DNA of 64,000 nucleotides from Bolinopsis microptera (lineage: Eukaryota; Ctenophora; Tentaculata; Lobata; Bolinopsidae). Location: positions 9,235,460-9,299,459 of the forward strand of contig NC_087083.1 in NCBI RefSeq assembly GCF_026151205.1, in the 5' to 3' direction. Positions 54,958 to 64,000 of this stretch are shown in pieces. A program made the translations under genes and the position numbers. The notes under the pieces were generated by a model. The model made no database searches and had not been told where the DNA came from. It was given only the letters and a program-made list of their open reading frames with translations. The first letter of the stretch is position 1; the number at the start of each line of letters is the position of its first letter.

Positions 54958-55656
54958 AGTAGAGGCTCTTACGGGCATTGTCTGCTCGATACGCTAGGGA
55001 CCCCAGATACACTTTACTAGACGTATTTTTGACCGTAGAATCGATTAAAGGTGGTTTAAAGATGATTGGACTGAGTTAGTGCGGTTAAAATTGCAAAAAA
55101 CCGATTTTGTGGCCAAAAATAGGCTAAAAAACCATGTTTTTTGATAATTTGAGCTAGTTAATTTTGTTGGCATGTCGGCAAAACTTGCATGAAGATAGTT
55201 AAAAGACAGCCGCACAAGATGGTATAAAAATAAAACAAATCCCTCTATTTATGCGCAGGTAAAAATCTAAAAAAGTGGTAAAAATTTTGACTTTTTTGCT
55301 TGAAGTTTGAATAATTTTTTGCAGTTGTATCAAATAAACCCAAAAATAGTCACATCGTGTTTGCCTTAATTTTTCCTTTCCGAGAAGTACCCACTTCATA
55401 TACTTTATCGAAGTTTGAAAATTGTCACTCCGCAAGCGTTTTTGCCAAATTTTCGATGCGCACTACGCGCAAAAGCATTTAGTTGGTATCAATTGGCACC
55501 CGCGCGTTCATCATAAATTTCAAACAGCTATAACTCAGCAAGATTATGTCCGTTCTAGCTGATCCTTAGACATCATACTATTGTGTCCAATTAGCGGTTA
55601 GGTCTCTAAACTCATAGCAGAAAACACGTCTTTTTGCCCGTAAGAGCCTCTACTAA
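54958..55656. mobile_element. 0.7-kb TIR element, TAGAGGCTCTTACGGGCA ends
   Basis: The left end AGTAGAGGCTCTTACGGGCA is exactly inverted at the right end. There are no coding frames of interest. The start abuts the retroelement remnant. A target duplication could not be identified, so its superfamily is open. Confidence 0.8.
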
Positions 55657-55788
55657 TAATTTTTGCTTCATTTTGCGATTGACTCTATATATATATAATT
55701 TATCCCATATATAACGTATATACAGGGTGGCCCATAAAACACTACCCATCCTTATCTCTTAAAATTGTTACAGCTCGCTGAGATCTTA

Positions 55789-57715
55789 GATTAGATTAGA
55801 TTAGATTAAGAATAATGACATAAACATCATCACTAGTTTTAAACATTCTTTCTGATTTCCTCATTATCAGAACTGTGAACATTTCACAGCCTTCGTCATT
55901 AAAAAACAAACAAATTCTATAACTAACATAATTGTCATAATTTATTTACATATAAAAAAGTTTAAAAAGTTAAAAACCGTTAATTTAAAAAATAAATAAA
56001 AATAAATTCATGAGATATTTATTCCCTTTCTCTTGGCAACACGAGGGTTTTTATATAAATATTGGACTTGTTGCTTCTTCTTTTCGATATAATTTACACC
56101 CTCTATTTTTGCTAAAACTATATTTGACACTTCCCAAAAGTTGCCTGTGTCTACTAAATTATTAGTCTTTTTAAATTCTTCTAGATTAATTTTAAAATCA
56201 ATAACAGACACTGAATTTCTAACAAAAGATGGCAATTTATTCCAAAAGCTGATAACACGCTCTGATAAAAAATTATTAGACAAGGTTTTAATATTTCTAT
56301 CAATATTGTTAGATTTAGTGCTAACAATTTTATCTCCCGATCTACTTAAATTGAAAATATCTTTTCCATACTCAACCAATCCATTTAAAATTTTGTAGGC
56401 TTCAATCAAATCTCCTCTAACCCGTCTCTCTGCGAGTGTTGTAATCTGTAAGGCATCCAACCTTTCACTGTAAGGAAGTGTTCCAATATCATCAATAAGG
56501 CGTGTGAACCTTCTCTGGACATTTTCCAGTTCAATGATAGAAGCCCAATTCCCATGGCAGGCAGGTGGAGACCACAACTGAGCACAATACTCCAAGTGGG
56601 GTCTTATTATAGTTTTATAAACATTTCTCATAACATTAATTTCTCTTATAATGAGATTCCTTGTAACCCATGCAATCATACTGTTTGCTTTACTAATACA
56701 ACTTTTAATATGTTTCGACCATTTCAAATCTGAAGAAGTTAAAACTCCAAGATCTTTCTCTGCTTCAATACATTCAAGTGTAACACCACTAAATACATAT
56801 TCTTGAAGGGGATTTTCATTAAATGGAACATGCATTATTTTGCATTTGCTAGGATTAAACTTTAACAGCCACACATTTTGCCAGTTTTGCAAGCTTTCTA
56901 ACATATTGAAAGTGCTTTCAGTGTCATTGGCATCCATAATAACTTTAAGATCATCTGCAAACAGTTTTGATATACCATTAACACAATCAGGCAAGTCATT
57001 GATAAAAATGACAAACAATAAAGGACCTAAAACAGACCCTTGTGGGACGCCTGATAAAACATCACGAAGGTAGGAATATGCTCCACCAACAAATGTCTTA
57101 AATCTTCTTCCAGATAAAAAGTCTTTCACAATATCTAAGGTGTTACCACTTATACCCAAATTTCTCATTTTTGTAAGTAGTCTATGATGTGGAACACTAT
57201 CAAATGCTTTACAAAAATCTAAGTAAAACACATCTACGGGTGCACCATCTTCTAATAGTTCAATGATACATTCTACACTCTCTAATAGATTAGATAAACA
57301 AGATTTACCTTCTACAAATCCATGCTGGTTTGGATTTATCTTCTTACTAACAAAACTCATAATATGCCTCCTTACTAATTTTTCATATAATTTACATAAA
57401 ATGCATGTAAGTGACACTGGCCTGTAATTTAGGGCATCTTTCCGACTACCCTTTTTATAAAGAGATGTAACATTTGCTGTCTTCCACTGTTCTGGAATTT
57501 TTCCACTTGAAGCACATGTTTGAAATAATTTAGTCACAGCAGAAACAAAACTTGAATTATGTTCAAGTTCTTTTAATAATTTAGGATGAATGCCATCTGG
57601 CCCTTTACTTTTACTAATATTAATTCTTTTCAGTTCTCTGCCAACATCATCCATTGTTATCTCAATATTTTCAATGTGTAACTCATCCGCAATAAAATAA
57701 CATTCTCTGTTCAAA
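55789..57715 (-). mobile_element. 5'-truncated non-LTR retrotransposon nested in the fold-back element
   Basis: The 3' end is a TAATC microsatellite (55789-55808 read on the minus strand). The 5' end falls inside ORF2 just before 57714. ATCTT occurs at both junctions as the probable target duplication: GAGATCTT on the left, AAATCTT on the right. The empty site can be read from the other arm of the host element. Confidence 0.8.
56008..57714 (-). CDS. Non-LTR retrotransposon reverse transcriptase (partial ORF2)
   Basis: An open frame of 568 codons. RT landmarks: ISKSKGPDGIHPKLLKEL, YRPVSLTCILCKLYEKLV, FCKAFDSVPHHRLLTKM, SGVPQGSVLGPLLFVIFIND, the catalytic LFADDLKVI, EKDLGVLTSSDLKWSKHI and RPHLEYCAQLWSP. 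This is the CR1/Rex/Jockey-like layout. The endonuclease is missing because of 5' truncation. No stops or shifts occur, so the insertion is recent. It differs clearly from the RTs at 21 kb and 59.6 kb. The start is the first codon of the open frame near the truncation point. Confidence 0.85.
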   Translation of the reverse strand: MNRECYFIADELHIENIEITMDDVGRELKRINISKSKGPDGIHPKLLKELEHNSSFVSAVTKLFQTCASSGKIPEQWKTANVTSLYKKGSRKDALNYRPVSLTCILCKLYEKLVRRHIMSFVSKKINPNQHGFVEGKSCLSNLLESVECIIELLEDGAPVDVFYLDFCKAFDSVPHHRLLTKMRNLGISGNTLDIVKDFLSGRRFKTFVGGAYSYLRDVLSGVPQGSVLGPLLFVIFINDLPDCVNGISKLFADDLKVIMDANDTESTFNMLESLQNWQNVWLLKFNPSKCKIMHVPFNENPLQEYVFSGVTLECIEAEKDLGVLTSSDLKWSKHIKSCISKANSMIAWVTRNLIIREINVMRNVYKTIIRPHLEYCAQLWSPPACHGNWASIIELENVQRRFTRLIDDIGTLPYSERLDALQITTLAERRVRGDLIEAYKILNGLVEYGKDIFNLSRSGDKIVSTKSNNIDRNIKTLSNNFLSERVISFWNKLPSFVRNSVSVIDFKINLEEFKKTNNLVDTGNFWEVSNIVLAKIEGVNYIEKKKQQVQYLYKNPRVAKRKGINIS

Positions 57716-58494
57716 TCTTGCTATTTATTTTATTTCAGAATGGAAAAGCGCCACAACTTACGTTCTGATTAATATTTTTGCTTCAAATTTTTAGAGAATG
57801 TCGATCATAATTAGACACAACTTCGTGCTAAGTTTTGTGTGAGTCTGAGATTGTCCGACAATGTTAGCTCCTGAGCGTGCTAGCTTTAATTTCTCACCCA
57901 GAATTGTTTACATTGGTTAATAGGAACCACCAAAAAAACTCCTGGGTAAAAAAATTAAAAAACCACCGATTTATTTATGTTTTACCAATTCTATTCATCA
58001 TGATCCATCGCACATTCCATGTGAGAAGAACAGTATAAACAAGCAGGAAGAATCATCTGTGATAGTCCTTATCAGTTAAAATATAGAGAGAATGGAATGT
58101 GCGATGGATCATGGTGAATAGAATTGGTAAAACGTGAATAAATCGCTGGTTTTTTGATTTATTTACCCAGGATTTTTTTGGTGGTTTCTATTAACCAATG
58201 TAAACAGTTCTGGGTGAGAAATTCAAGCTAGCTCGCTCAGGGGCTAAATTGGTCAAATAAGCTCATCGAAGCTCTCACTCACACGAAACTTGCCACAAAG
58301 GTTTAGCTACTTGTTATTAACATTCTGTGAAATTAAGAAGCAAAAATATTTATCAAAACATAAGTATGCCACTTTTTGTTTTTAAAATAATTAGCAAAAT
58401 CTCAGCGAGCTGTTACAATTTTAAGAGATAAGGATGGGTAGTGTTTTATGGGCCATCCTGTATAACGTATTATTATTATATCAAAAATTTTCAC

Positions 58495-58556
58495 AAGATA
58501 ACACTAGTGATGATGTTTATGTCATTATTCTTAATCTAATCAAATCTAATCTAACA
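58495..58556 (+). mobile_element. Very short retrotransposon 3' end
   Basis: AACACTAGTGATGATGTTTA, then TGTCATTATTCTTAATCTAA and further TAATC units match the last ~60 bp of the element at 55.8-57.7 kb, in opposite orientation. An extremely 5'-truncated copy. Confidence 0.75.
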
Positions 58557-59569
58557 CATTCTTGTTTTGTTAATCCAATGTTAATTGAAAATAAGTTATT
58601 TAAACTTTCAAATTATTTCTACTTCACCAATTTTATTTCACTTGGACAAATTAATATTTTGTCGATAGATGTCAAGCAAAAAGAGATTGCGGGATGTTTC
58701 ACAGAATATGCAACAAAGTCTATCTGTCGAAAAAGGTTTGTGAATTAAACAATTTACACGATTTTTTACACGATTAGAAAATTTATTTTTTATACTGGAA
58801 TAATAACAATTTCAAAATATAAAATAAATTACCCTCTGAAGTAGAACAGATGATGAGAGAGCTTCAAACATGGCGATGTGATTTTTGAATCCATGTCTAA
58901 GCTTATATAACATATTGAAGGTCTTTGAGCGATAATTTTTGATCTGGGTGCTTAAACTGAAGAAAGAATATTCAAACAATATACACATAATATAGCAATG
59001 GCCAATTGGCTGACTATGAGGTCATGGCCTGAACAAACAATTTTTTTAAATAGTCAGGGGATGCTAAAGCAGAGCACAAATGTGTAATAAGTTAATAGAT
59101 TTAAAAAAAACTGATTCATGTGATGCATTACGCAGAGCACAGATAAAAATACAGATTCAGTGATTAAAATTATAGCTGTGAGTGTCAATAAATTACTGTG
59201 TCATAAAAAAGGAACGATGTACACGTGATCTGAGATACCAATATCTCAATATCAAAAGGATAGTGTCTAGAAACATTCATAGTCCTTAAATGATTCAAAA
59301 ATCACATAAATCGAGCTACCAAATATGTGATTCTCTTTAAAGTGTGACAATTGAATCATATGTAATGTTCAAGTTGTAATGACATTTTGAAAGGAAAGGT
59401 AATGAATCGATAATCACATTTCAAAAATTCAATTAAGTATTATACAATACTGATTGATTCATTTGTCACATTATGGAGACAAAATTATCATGGCTTGAGT
59501 TGTAAAAGTACTTGCCTAGTTTACTCAGTTTAAAATCAGTGTTTTGTGATTATTGATTCCACTATTACT
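58557..59569. other. No gene seen
   Basis: AT-rich. Repeated words of the AATCACAT/ATGTGATT type occur here and again after the next retrotransposon (62300-62700), so that element may be inserted in another motif-rich repeat. Confidence 0.4.
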
Positions 59570-59610
59570 CTAATAACGAACTTCTCCATGACCTTAGTTT
59601 TGTAGGCAAG

Positions 59611-62040
59611 TTGATAAAAAGAGTAGTGCTCAGGCGTCTAAATGAACATCTAGAAAACAACAACCTGAACATCCCACAGCAGTCTGGATACAAATCAAAA
59701 CACAGCACCGAGACTCTGCTTGTGAGAGTTGTTAACGATCTGCTCATTGCATCTACAGAAAGCAAGGCAACTGTTGTTCTTCTCCTAGATCTCAGCGCAG
59801 CTTTTGATACAGTTGACCACTGCAAACTACTGAACATCCTCAGAAATGAGTTGGGAATAACAGGGACAGCTTGGAAATGGTTCAGCAGCTTCCTCACAGG
59901 TAGATGTCAAACGATTAAAGTTGGAAATGAGGAATCTTATGAGATAGTGATTAAGTTCGGAGTCCCACAGGGCTCTGTGCTGGGTCCGGTCCTGTTCAAC
60001 ATCTACATTCGCTCTTTGTACTCAGCAGCACATGATTTGAACTTCTCCATCCAGGGTTACGCCGACGATCATCAGCTGTATAAAAGTTTCAAGCCAAACG
60101 AGGAGCCCACCGTCCTTATCAACGATGTTCCCAAATGTTTCCAAGAAATTAATGACTGGATGAAAAAACATTATCTACAGCTCAATGCAGGAAAAACTGA
60201 GATTCTTGTTTTTGGGACACCGCTTGTTCTCCAGCAGCTGTCTATAGGGGGCGTGTTTGTTAACTCTGAGACGTGTGTCAGGCTGTCATCTGTTGCAAAG
60301 AACCTCGGATTTCGTCTCGACTCTCAACTAAACTTTGGTGAGCAAATCAAGCAACTTAAAACATCGTGTTTTCTGAAACTAAGAGACCTTGCTAAGATGA
60401 AAACATTCCTCACAACCAAACAGATGGGAACACTGACTCAAGCAATTGTAATCTCATCGCTTGACTACTGCAATGCGCTTTACTATGGTTGTAGTCAAGC
60501 CTCAATTACGCAGCTGCAGAACATTCAGAATTGAACCGAGCATGCCGTCTGGTTTTTGGATTCAACATCTACATTCGCTCTTTGTACTCAGCAGCACATG
60601 ATTTGAACTTCTCCATCCAGGGTTACGCCGACGATCATCAGCTGTATAAAAGTTTCAAGCCAAACGAGGAGCCCACCGTCCTTATCAACGATGTTCCCAA
60701 ATGTTTCCAAGAAATTAATGACTGGATGAAAAAACATTATCTACAGCTCAATGCAGGAAAAACTGAGATTCTTGTTTTTGGGACACCGCTTGTTCTCCAG
60801 CAGCTGTCTATAGGGGGCGTGTTTGTTAACTCTGAGACGTGTGTCAGGCTGTCATCTGTTGCAAAGAACCTCGGATTTCGTCTCGACTCTCAACTAAACT
60901 TTGGTGAGCAAATCAAGCAACTTAAAACATCGTGTTTTCTGAAACTAAGAGACCTTGCTAAGATGAAAACATTCCTCACAACCAAACAGATGGGAACACT
61001 GACTCAAGCAATTGTAATCTCATCGCTTGACTACTGCAATGCGCTTTACTATGGTTGTAGTCAAGCCTCAATTACGCAGCTGCAGAACATTCAGAATTGA
61101 ACCGAGCATGCCGTCTGGTTTTTGGATTCAACATCTACATTCGCTCTTTGTACTCAGCAGCACATGATTTGAACTTCTCCATCCAGGGTTACGCCGACGA
61201 TCATCAGCTGTATAAAAGTTTCAAGCCAAACGAGGAGCCCACCGTCCTTATCAACGATGTTCCCAAATGTTTCCAAGAAATTAATGACTGGATGAAAAAA
61301 CATTATCTACAGCTCAATGCAGGAAAAACTGAGATTCTTGTTTTTGGGACACCGCTTGTTCTCCAGCAGCTGTCTATAGGGGGCGTGTTTGTTAACTCTG
61401 AGACGTGTGTCAGGCTGTCATCTGTTGCAAAGAACCTCGGATTTCGTCTCGACTCTCAACTAAACTTTGGTGAGCAAATCAAGCAACTTAAAACATCGTG
61501 TTTTCTGAAACTAAGAGACCTTGCTAAGATGAAAACATTCCTCACAACCAAACAGATGGGAACACTGACTCAAGCAATTGTAATCTCATCGCTTGACTAC
61601 TGCAATGCGCTTTACTATGGTTGTAGTCAAGCCTCAATTACGCAGCTGCAGAACATTCAGAATTGAACCGAGCATGCCGTCTGGTTTTTGGATTAAAGAA
61701 GAGAGACTCAGTCGAGGAGAAGCTCAAATCCCTTCATTGGCTCAAGGTGAAGGAAAGGATTGAGTTTAAGTTATGTTTACTGATTTTCAAAGCAGTCAAT
61801 GGTGTTGCTCCTGCATATCTGTGTGATCTAGTAACATTTGTTAGTTCGAGTAGCAGAAGAACTTCCTCCTTACACCTACCTGTCGGATCTACAAGATCGC
61901 ACCCAAGAGCGTTTCAGACTGTTGCTCCGAAAATCTGGAACCAACTACCAATTGAAATTAAGACTTGTTCTGATGTTGATCTGTTCAAAACATTATTAAA
62001 AACTCACCTGTTTAAGAAAAGTTATGGCATAAGCGATTAA
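59611..62040 (+). pseudogene. L2/CR1-like reverse transcriptase, broken by tandem duplication
   Basis: The first frame (59611-60534) reads RT motifs LDLSAAFDTVDHCKLLNIL, FGVPQGSVLGPVLFNIYI and the catalytic YADDHQLYKSF, where H replaces the usual T. The palm and thumb segment then repeats in two more frames (60531-61100 and 61097-61666), and the true C-terminus follows at 61663-62040 (SLHWLKVKERIEFKLCLLI, PAYLCDLV). Each copy ends QNIQN then TGA, where relatives continue QNRACRLVFG, so a small frameshift just before RACRLVFG is present in all three copies. The frames overlap by 4 nt. The protein cannot be made as one chain. Confidence 0.85.
59995..61692 (+). repeat. Exact 566-bp tandem triplication
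   Basis: Copies 59995-60560, 60561-61126 and 61127-61692 appear identical over their full length. The junction shows a 2-bp microhomology (TT). Because 566 is not a multiple of 3, each copy shifts frame. Confidence 0.95.
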
Positions 62041-62285
62041 TTGACAAAATAACTTTATGTTATTTGCTTAAACTGTTTAGGATGCAACCTAATGTCTTGA
62101 TCTTTTTGAACTTATTAGCAATTAGACTGTTAGCTCGCTTCATAAGCATGTCATCTTCGTTCCAAAACTTTTTATGTCCTATGCATACACTCCTTGATAG
62201 TCATCTTGATCTAGTATCTTTGTTTCACACAATAGAGCATAGGTTTTGTGGTTTATCACCAAATTTTATTATTATTATTTATTAT

Positions 62286-63684
62286 AAACAAGTGTCACAA
62301 CAAATCACTGCAGATTTACTATGAATACCAACCTGATATAGAGCCAAAAAGTGATACATTCCCCTGATACAGCATCATTTCAATACATGCTCATTAATGT
62401 GATTTTTGACTCATTATGGCACTTTATCTAAATTCTCTAAATATTAGTTAGCATGCTATAATTGTGATCGATAGAGTTCATTATTACAATCATTCCGTTG
62501 ATATTCATATCACATTCATCATTTTAAAACAATTAGTCAGAATTAACCCTGTGTGTGATAATTGCATCGTAACTCCACATTTAACCGGTGATTCTTTGCA
62601 CTTTTAACACTCAAAAAGGTTCAATAATCACATTGAGAAGCAGGACTAACCCACAGAATGTTAATTCATCATTAGAGGTGCAAGAAATGAATATTTTGTG
62701 ATTTCTGGCTCATATCTGCACAATTAACAGATATAAAGAGATGAATGACTTAATTATGTGACATTTCAATCTTTTTGGACCACATATTACAATTTGGTTA
62801 ACTTTCATATCATACTCCTTGAGAAACAAGTATTTCAAAATGCTTCACACAATTTTGGCAGTGAAAAATCAATATCTAGTGCCACCTTTTTATGAAAACC
62901 AAACCAAAACCAAACCTTTTTTTTTTTTACCTTTTTATCCAAATGCATAATTGACTCGAAGTTCATGCATTCCGATCAATGTGCAGCTAAGGTGGTTAAA
63001 ATGTCTAGAAAATACCATATATTTGCATAATTTGCACTAATTAACCATTTTTAGAGCACATATTAGCTTTGTAAATAATGCTGCATTATCTAGATATATT
63101 ACTACCATCTCATTTATATGCACAGAAACATTGCTGAGTCCTTTGTTGCGTCCATGGTTAATAAAGGTCTAAAATTGACCTAAATCAGTGTTTTTGGTCG
63201 TTTTAACCGCCATACGGCCACACATTTTGTTGCATTTTCTTTAAAATCACTTATTATCCTTCAGCTATCTCTCATAATCAAATATCAAAACAAATAAGGC
63301 ACCAAAAGTTCGGTGGTTGCTGAATAATGGTTAATTTGTGATGGCTTCTGTTGACCGAAGGTCCAAAATAAACATGTTTTAACCACATTGAGGCCACATC
63401 TAAGGTTTTATGGTATTGAGACCATAGCCAAAAGTTGTGGGCACCTGAATGCTTTTGGAATTATGGTGATATCTCGATGCTGTGCCATACCAGGTGGTTA
63501 AGTACGCCCACGCGTACTAACATGGTTTTTTTGATATACCACAGTTGCTGGTTAACTGTTCTAGATCAGACCTTCACTAAAAGTATTGGGCACCATGGTG
63601 GTGCCATAATATGTAAAGAAATTAAGCTTAAACTAAATATGTTGGCCTACTGATGGTTAAGTTCGCGGAGGGGAGGGGGGGGGG
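62286..63684. other. No gene seen; GGTTAA-type motif cluster
   Basis: Between 62980 and 63665 the word GTGGTTAA or its inverse TTAACCAC and close variants occur about nine times, a dispersed-motif pattern like the TIR elements elsewhere, but I could not find paired termini. A G run lies at 63675-63687. Confidence 0.45.
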
Positions 63685-63815
63685 GGTAGATGAAGTGAGA
63701 TTCCTTGGTGTTATCATAGACCATGAACTATCCTGGGAACCCCAACTAGATAACATAAAATGTAAAGTAACTACAAGTAAAGCTATGAGTATTACTGAAA
63801 GCACAGTGTAAGGCC
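63685..63815 (+). pseudogene. Reverse-transcriptase fragment
   Basis: The plus strand reads VRFLGVIIDHELSWEPQLDN followed by IKCKVTTSKAMSIT, then a stop. It corresponds to the post-catalytic FLGVIIDENLSWDDH region of the RT at 21 kb. Only about 40 residues survive. Confidence 0.75.
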
Positions 63816-63914
63816 TACACGGACCGCCTCTAACTAGCCAATCCCTGTTTACATGCCGTGTAGCAGGGGACTAGATAGAGCTAAACTAGTAAGCGGGGCA
63901 TATCCAATACACTG

Positions 63915-64000
63915 TATTATGACGGCCCCAAGTATAGCTATTATGACGGCCCCAACGTTAATGTGGCTCTTGCTATGTGTTGGTTCAGCCGAATTAATTA
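63915..64000. repeat. Dispersed repeat at the window edge
   Basis: ATTATGACGGCCCCAA occurs twice in 40 bp, then GTGGCTCTTGCTATGTGTTG and GTTCAGCCGAATTAATTA, which match 52195-52255. It continues beyond the window. Confidence 0.65.

Larger units (their letters stand above)
55715..58470. mobile_element. Fold-back TIR element interrupted by a retrotransposon
   Basis: The left end ATACAGGGTGGCCCATAAAA (then CACTACCCATCC) is inverted at the right end near 58463. After removing the retrotransposon at about 55789-57715, the left arm continues (57716-58045) as the inverse of 58090-58400. Each arm is thus about 400 bp around a unique centre of about 45 bp. AACGTAT occurs directly outside both ends if ATACAGG is taken as the terminus, a possible 7-bp target duplication. 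It has no coding capacity. Confidence 0.75.
59570..62285 (+). mobile_element. 5'-truncated L2/CR1-like retrotransposon with internal triplication
   Basis: Coding begins within the RT (LLHDLSFVGKLIKRVVLRRL), the C-terminal part ends at 62040, and the 3' end is an ATT microsatellite at about 62263-62283. Three exact 566-bp tandem copies (59995-61692) lie inside. Confidence 0.8.

Noticed and set aside
55721-58462. Autonomous mariner element
   Set aside because: Mariner-like end sequence, but no transposase, very long arms and a longer flank repeat than TA.

Overview
The window is animal nuclear DNA, most likely from a repeat-rich, AT-rich marine invertebrate. The evidence is GT-AG introns of 57 bp to several kb, extracellular domain shuffling, non-LTR retrotransposons, hAT and Helitron-like elements, tRNA-derived SINEs and no operon-like gene packing. 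I cannot fix the phylum; a tunicate, another invertebrate deuterostome or a cnidarian would all fit. There is one 100-N assembly gap at 3385-3484.

Layout. Positions 1-5.3 kb hold a 2.7-kb inverted-repeat element full of a recurring GTGACGAAATTTACA-type motif and two small MITEs. At 5955-6866 (+) lies a two-exon gene for a small secreted coiled-coil protein. At 8.25-10.27 kb there is a 36-bp minisatellite. From 28083 down to 11075 (-) runs the centrepiece: an 11-exon gene, rebuilt here from splice sites, whose exons sum to an uninterrupted 1584-codon frame. It predicts signal peptide, kringle, ShKT, sushi/CCP, galectin, SRCR, LDLa-rich region, then a rhodopsin-type seven-helix domain. Its introns are crowded with mobile DNA: a 3.2-kb TIR element carrying four ~547-bp satellite units, a hAT with a clean 8-bp target duplication, a non-LTR retrotransposon, a Helitron-like element and a 1.15-kb TIR element.

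From 33299 to 39711 (-) is a three-exon orphan gene (370 aa, coiled coil). From 46855 to 49703 (-) is the 3' part of a gene whose four tiny phase-matched exons build a CCHC zinc knuckle followed by an SR-rich tail. The remainder, 40-64 kb, is mostly transposon debris: a 1.5-kb TIR element studded with a TCTCCACCNNGGTTGAGCA-type motif, fold-back elements, ORF1 and reverse-transcriptase fragments, SINEs, a retrotransposon nested in a fold-back element, and an L2/CR1-like retrotransposon with an exact 566-bp internal triplication.

How the parts relate. Only four or five host genes are visible, and nothing shows that they act together. The receptor gene is the best candidate for something new: it joins lectin, protease-like and scavenger-type recognition modules to a heptahelical signalling domain. 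A second theme is a set of unrelated non-autonomous DNA elements that each carry many dispersed copies of their own short motif.
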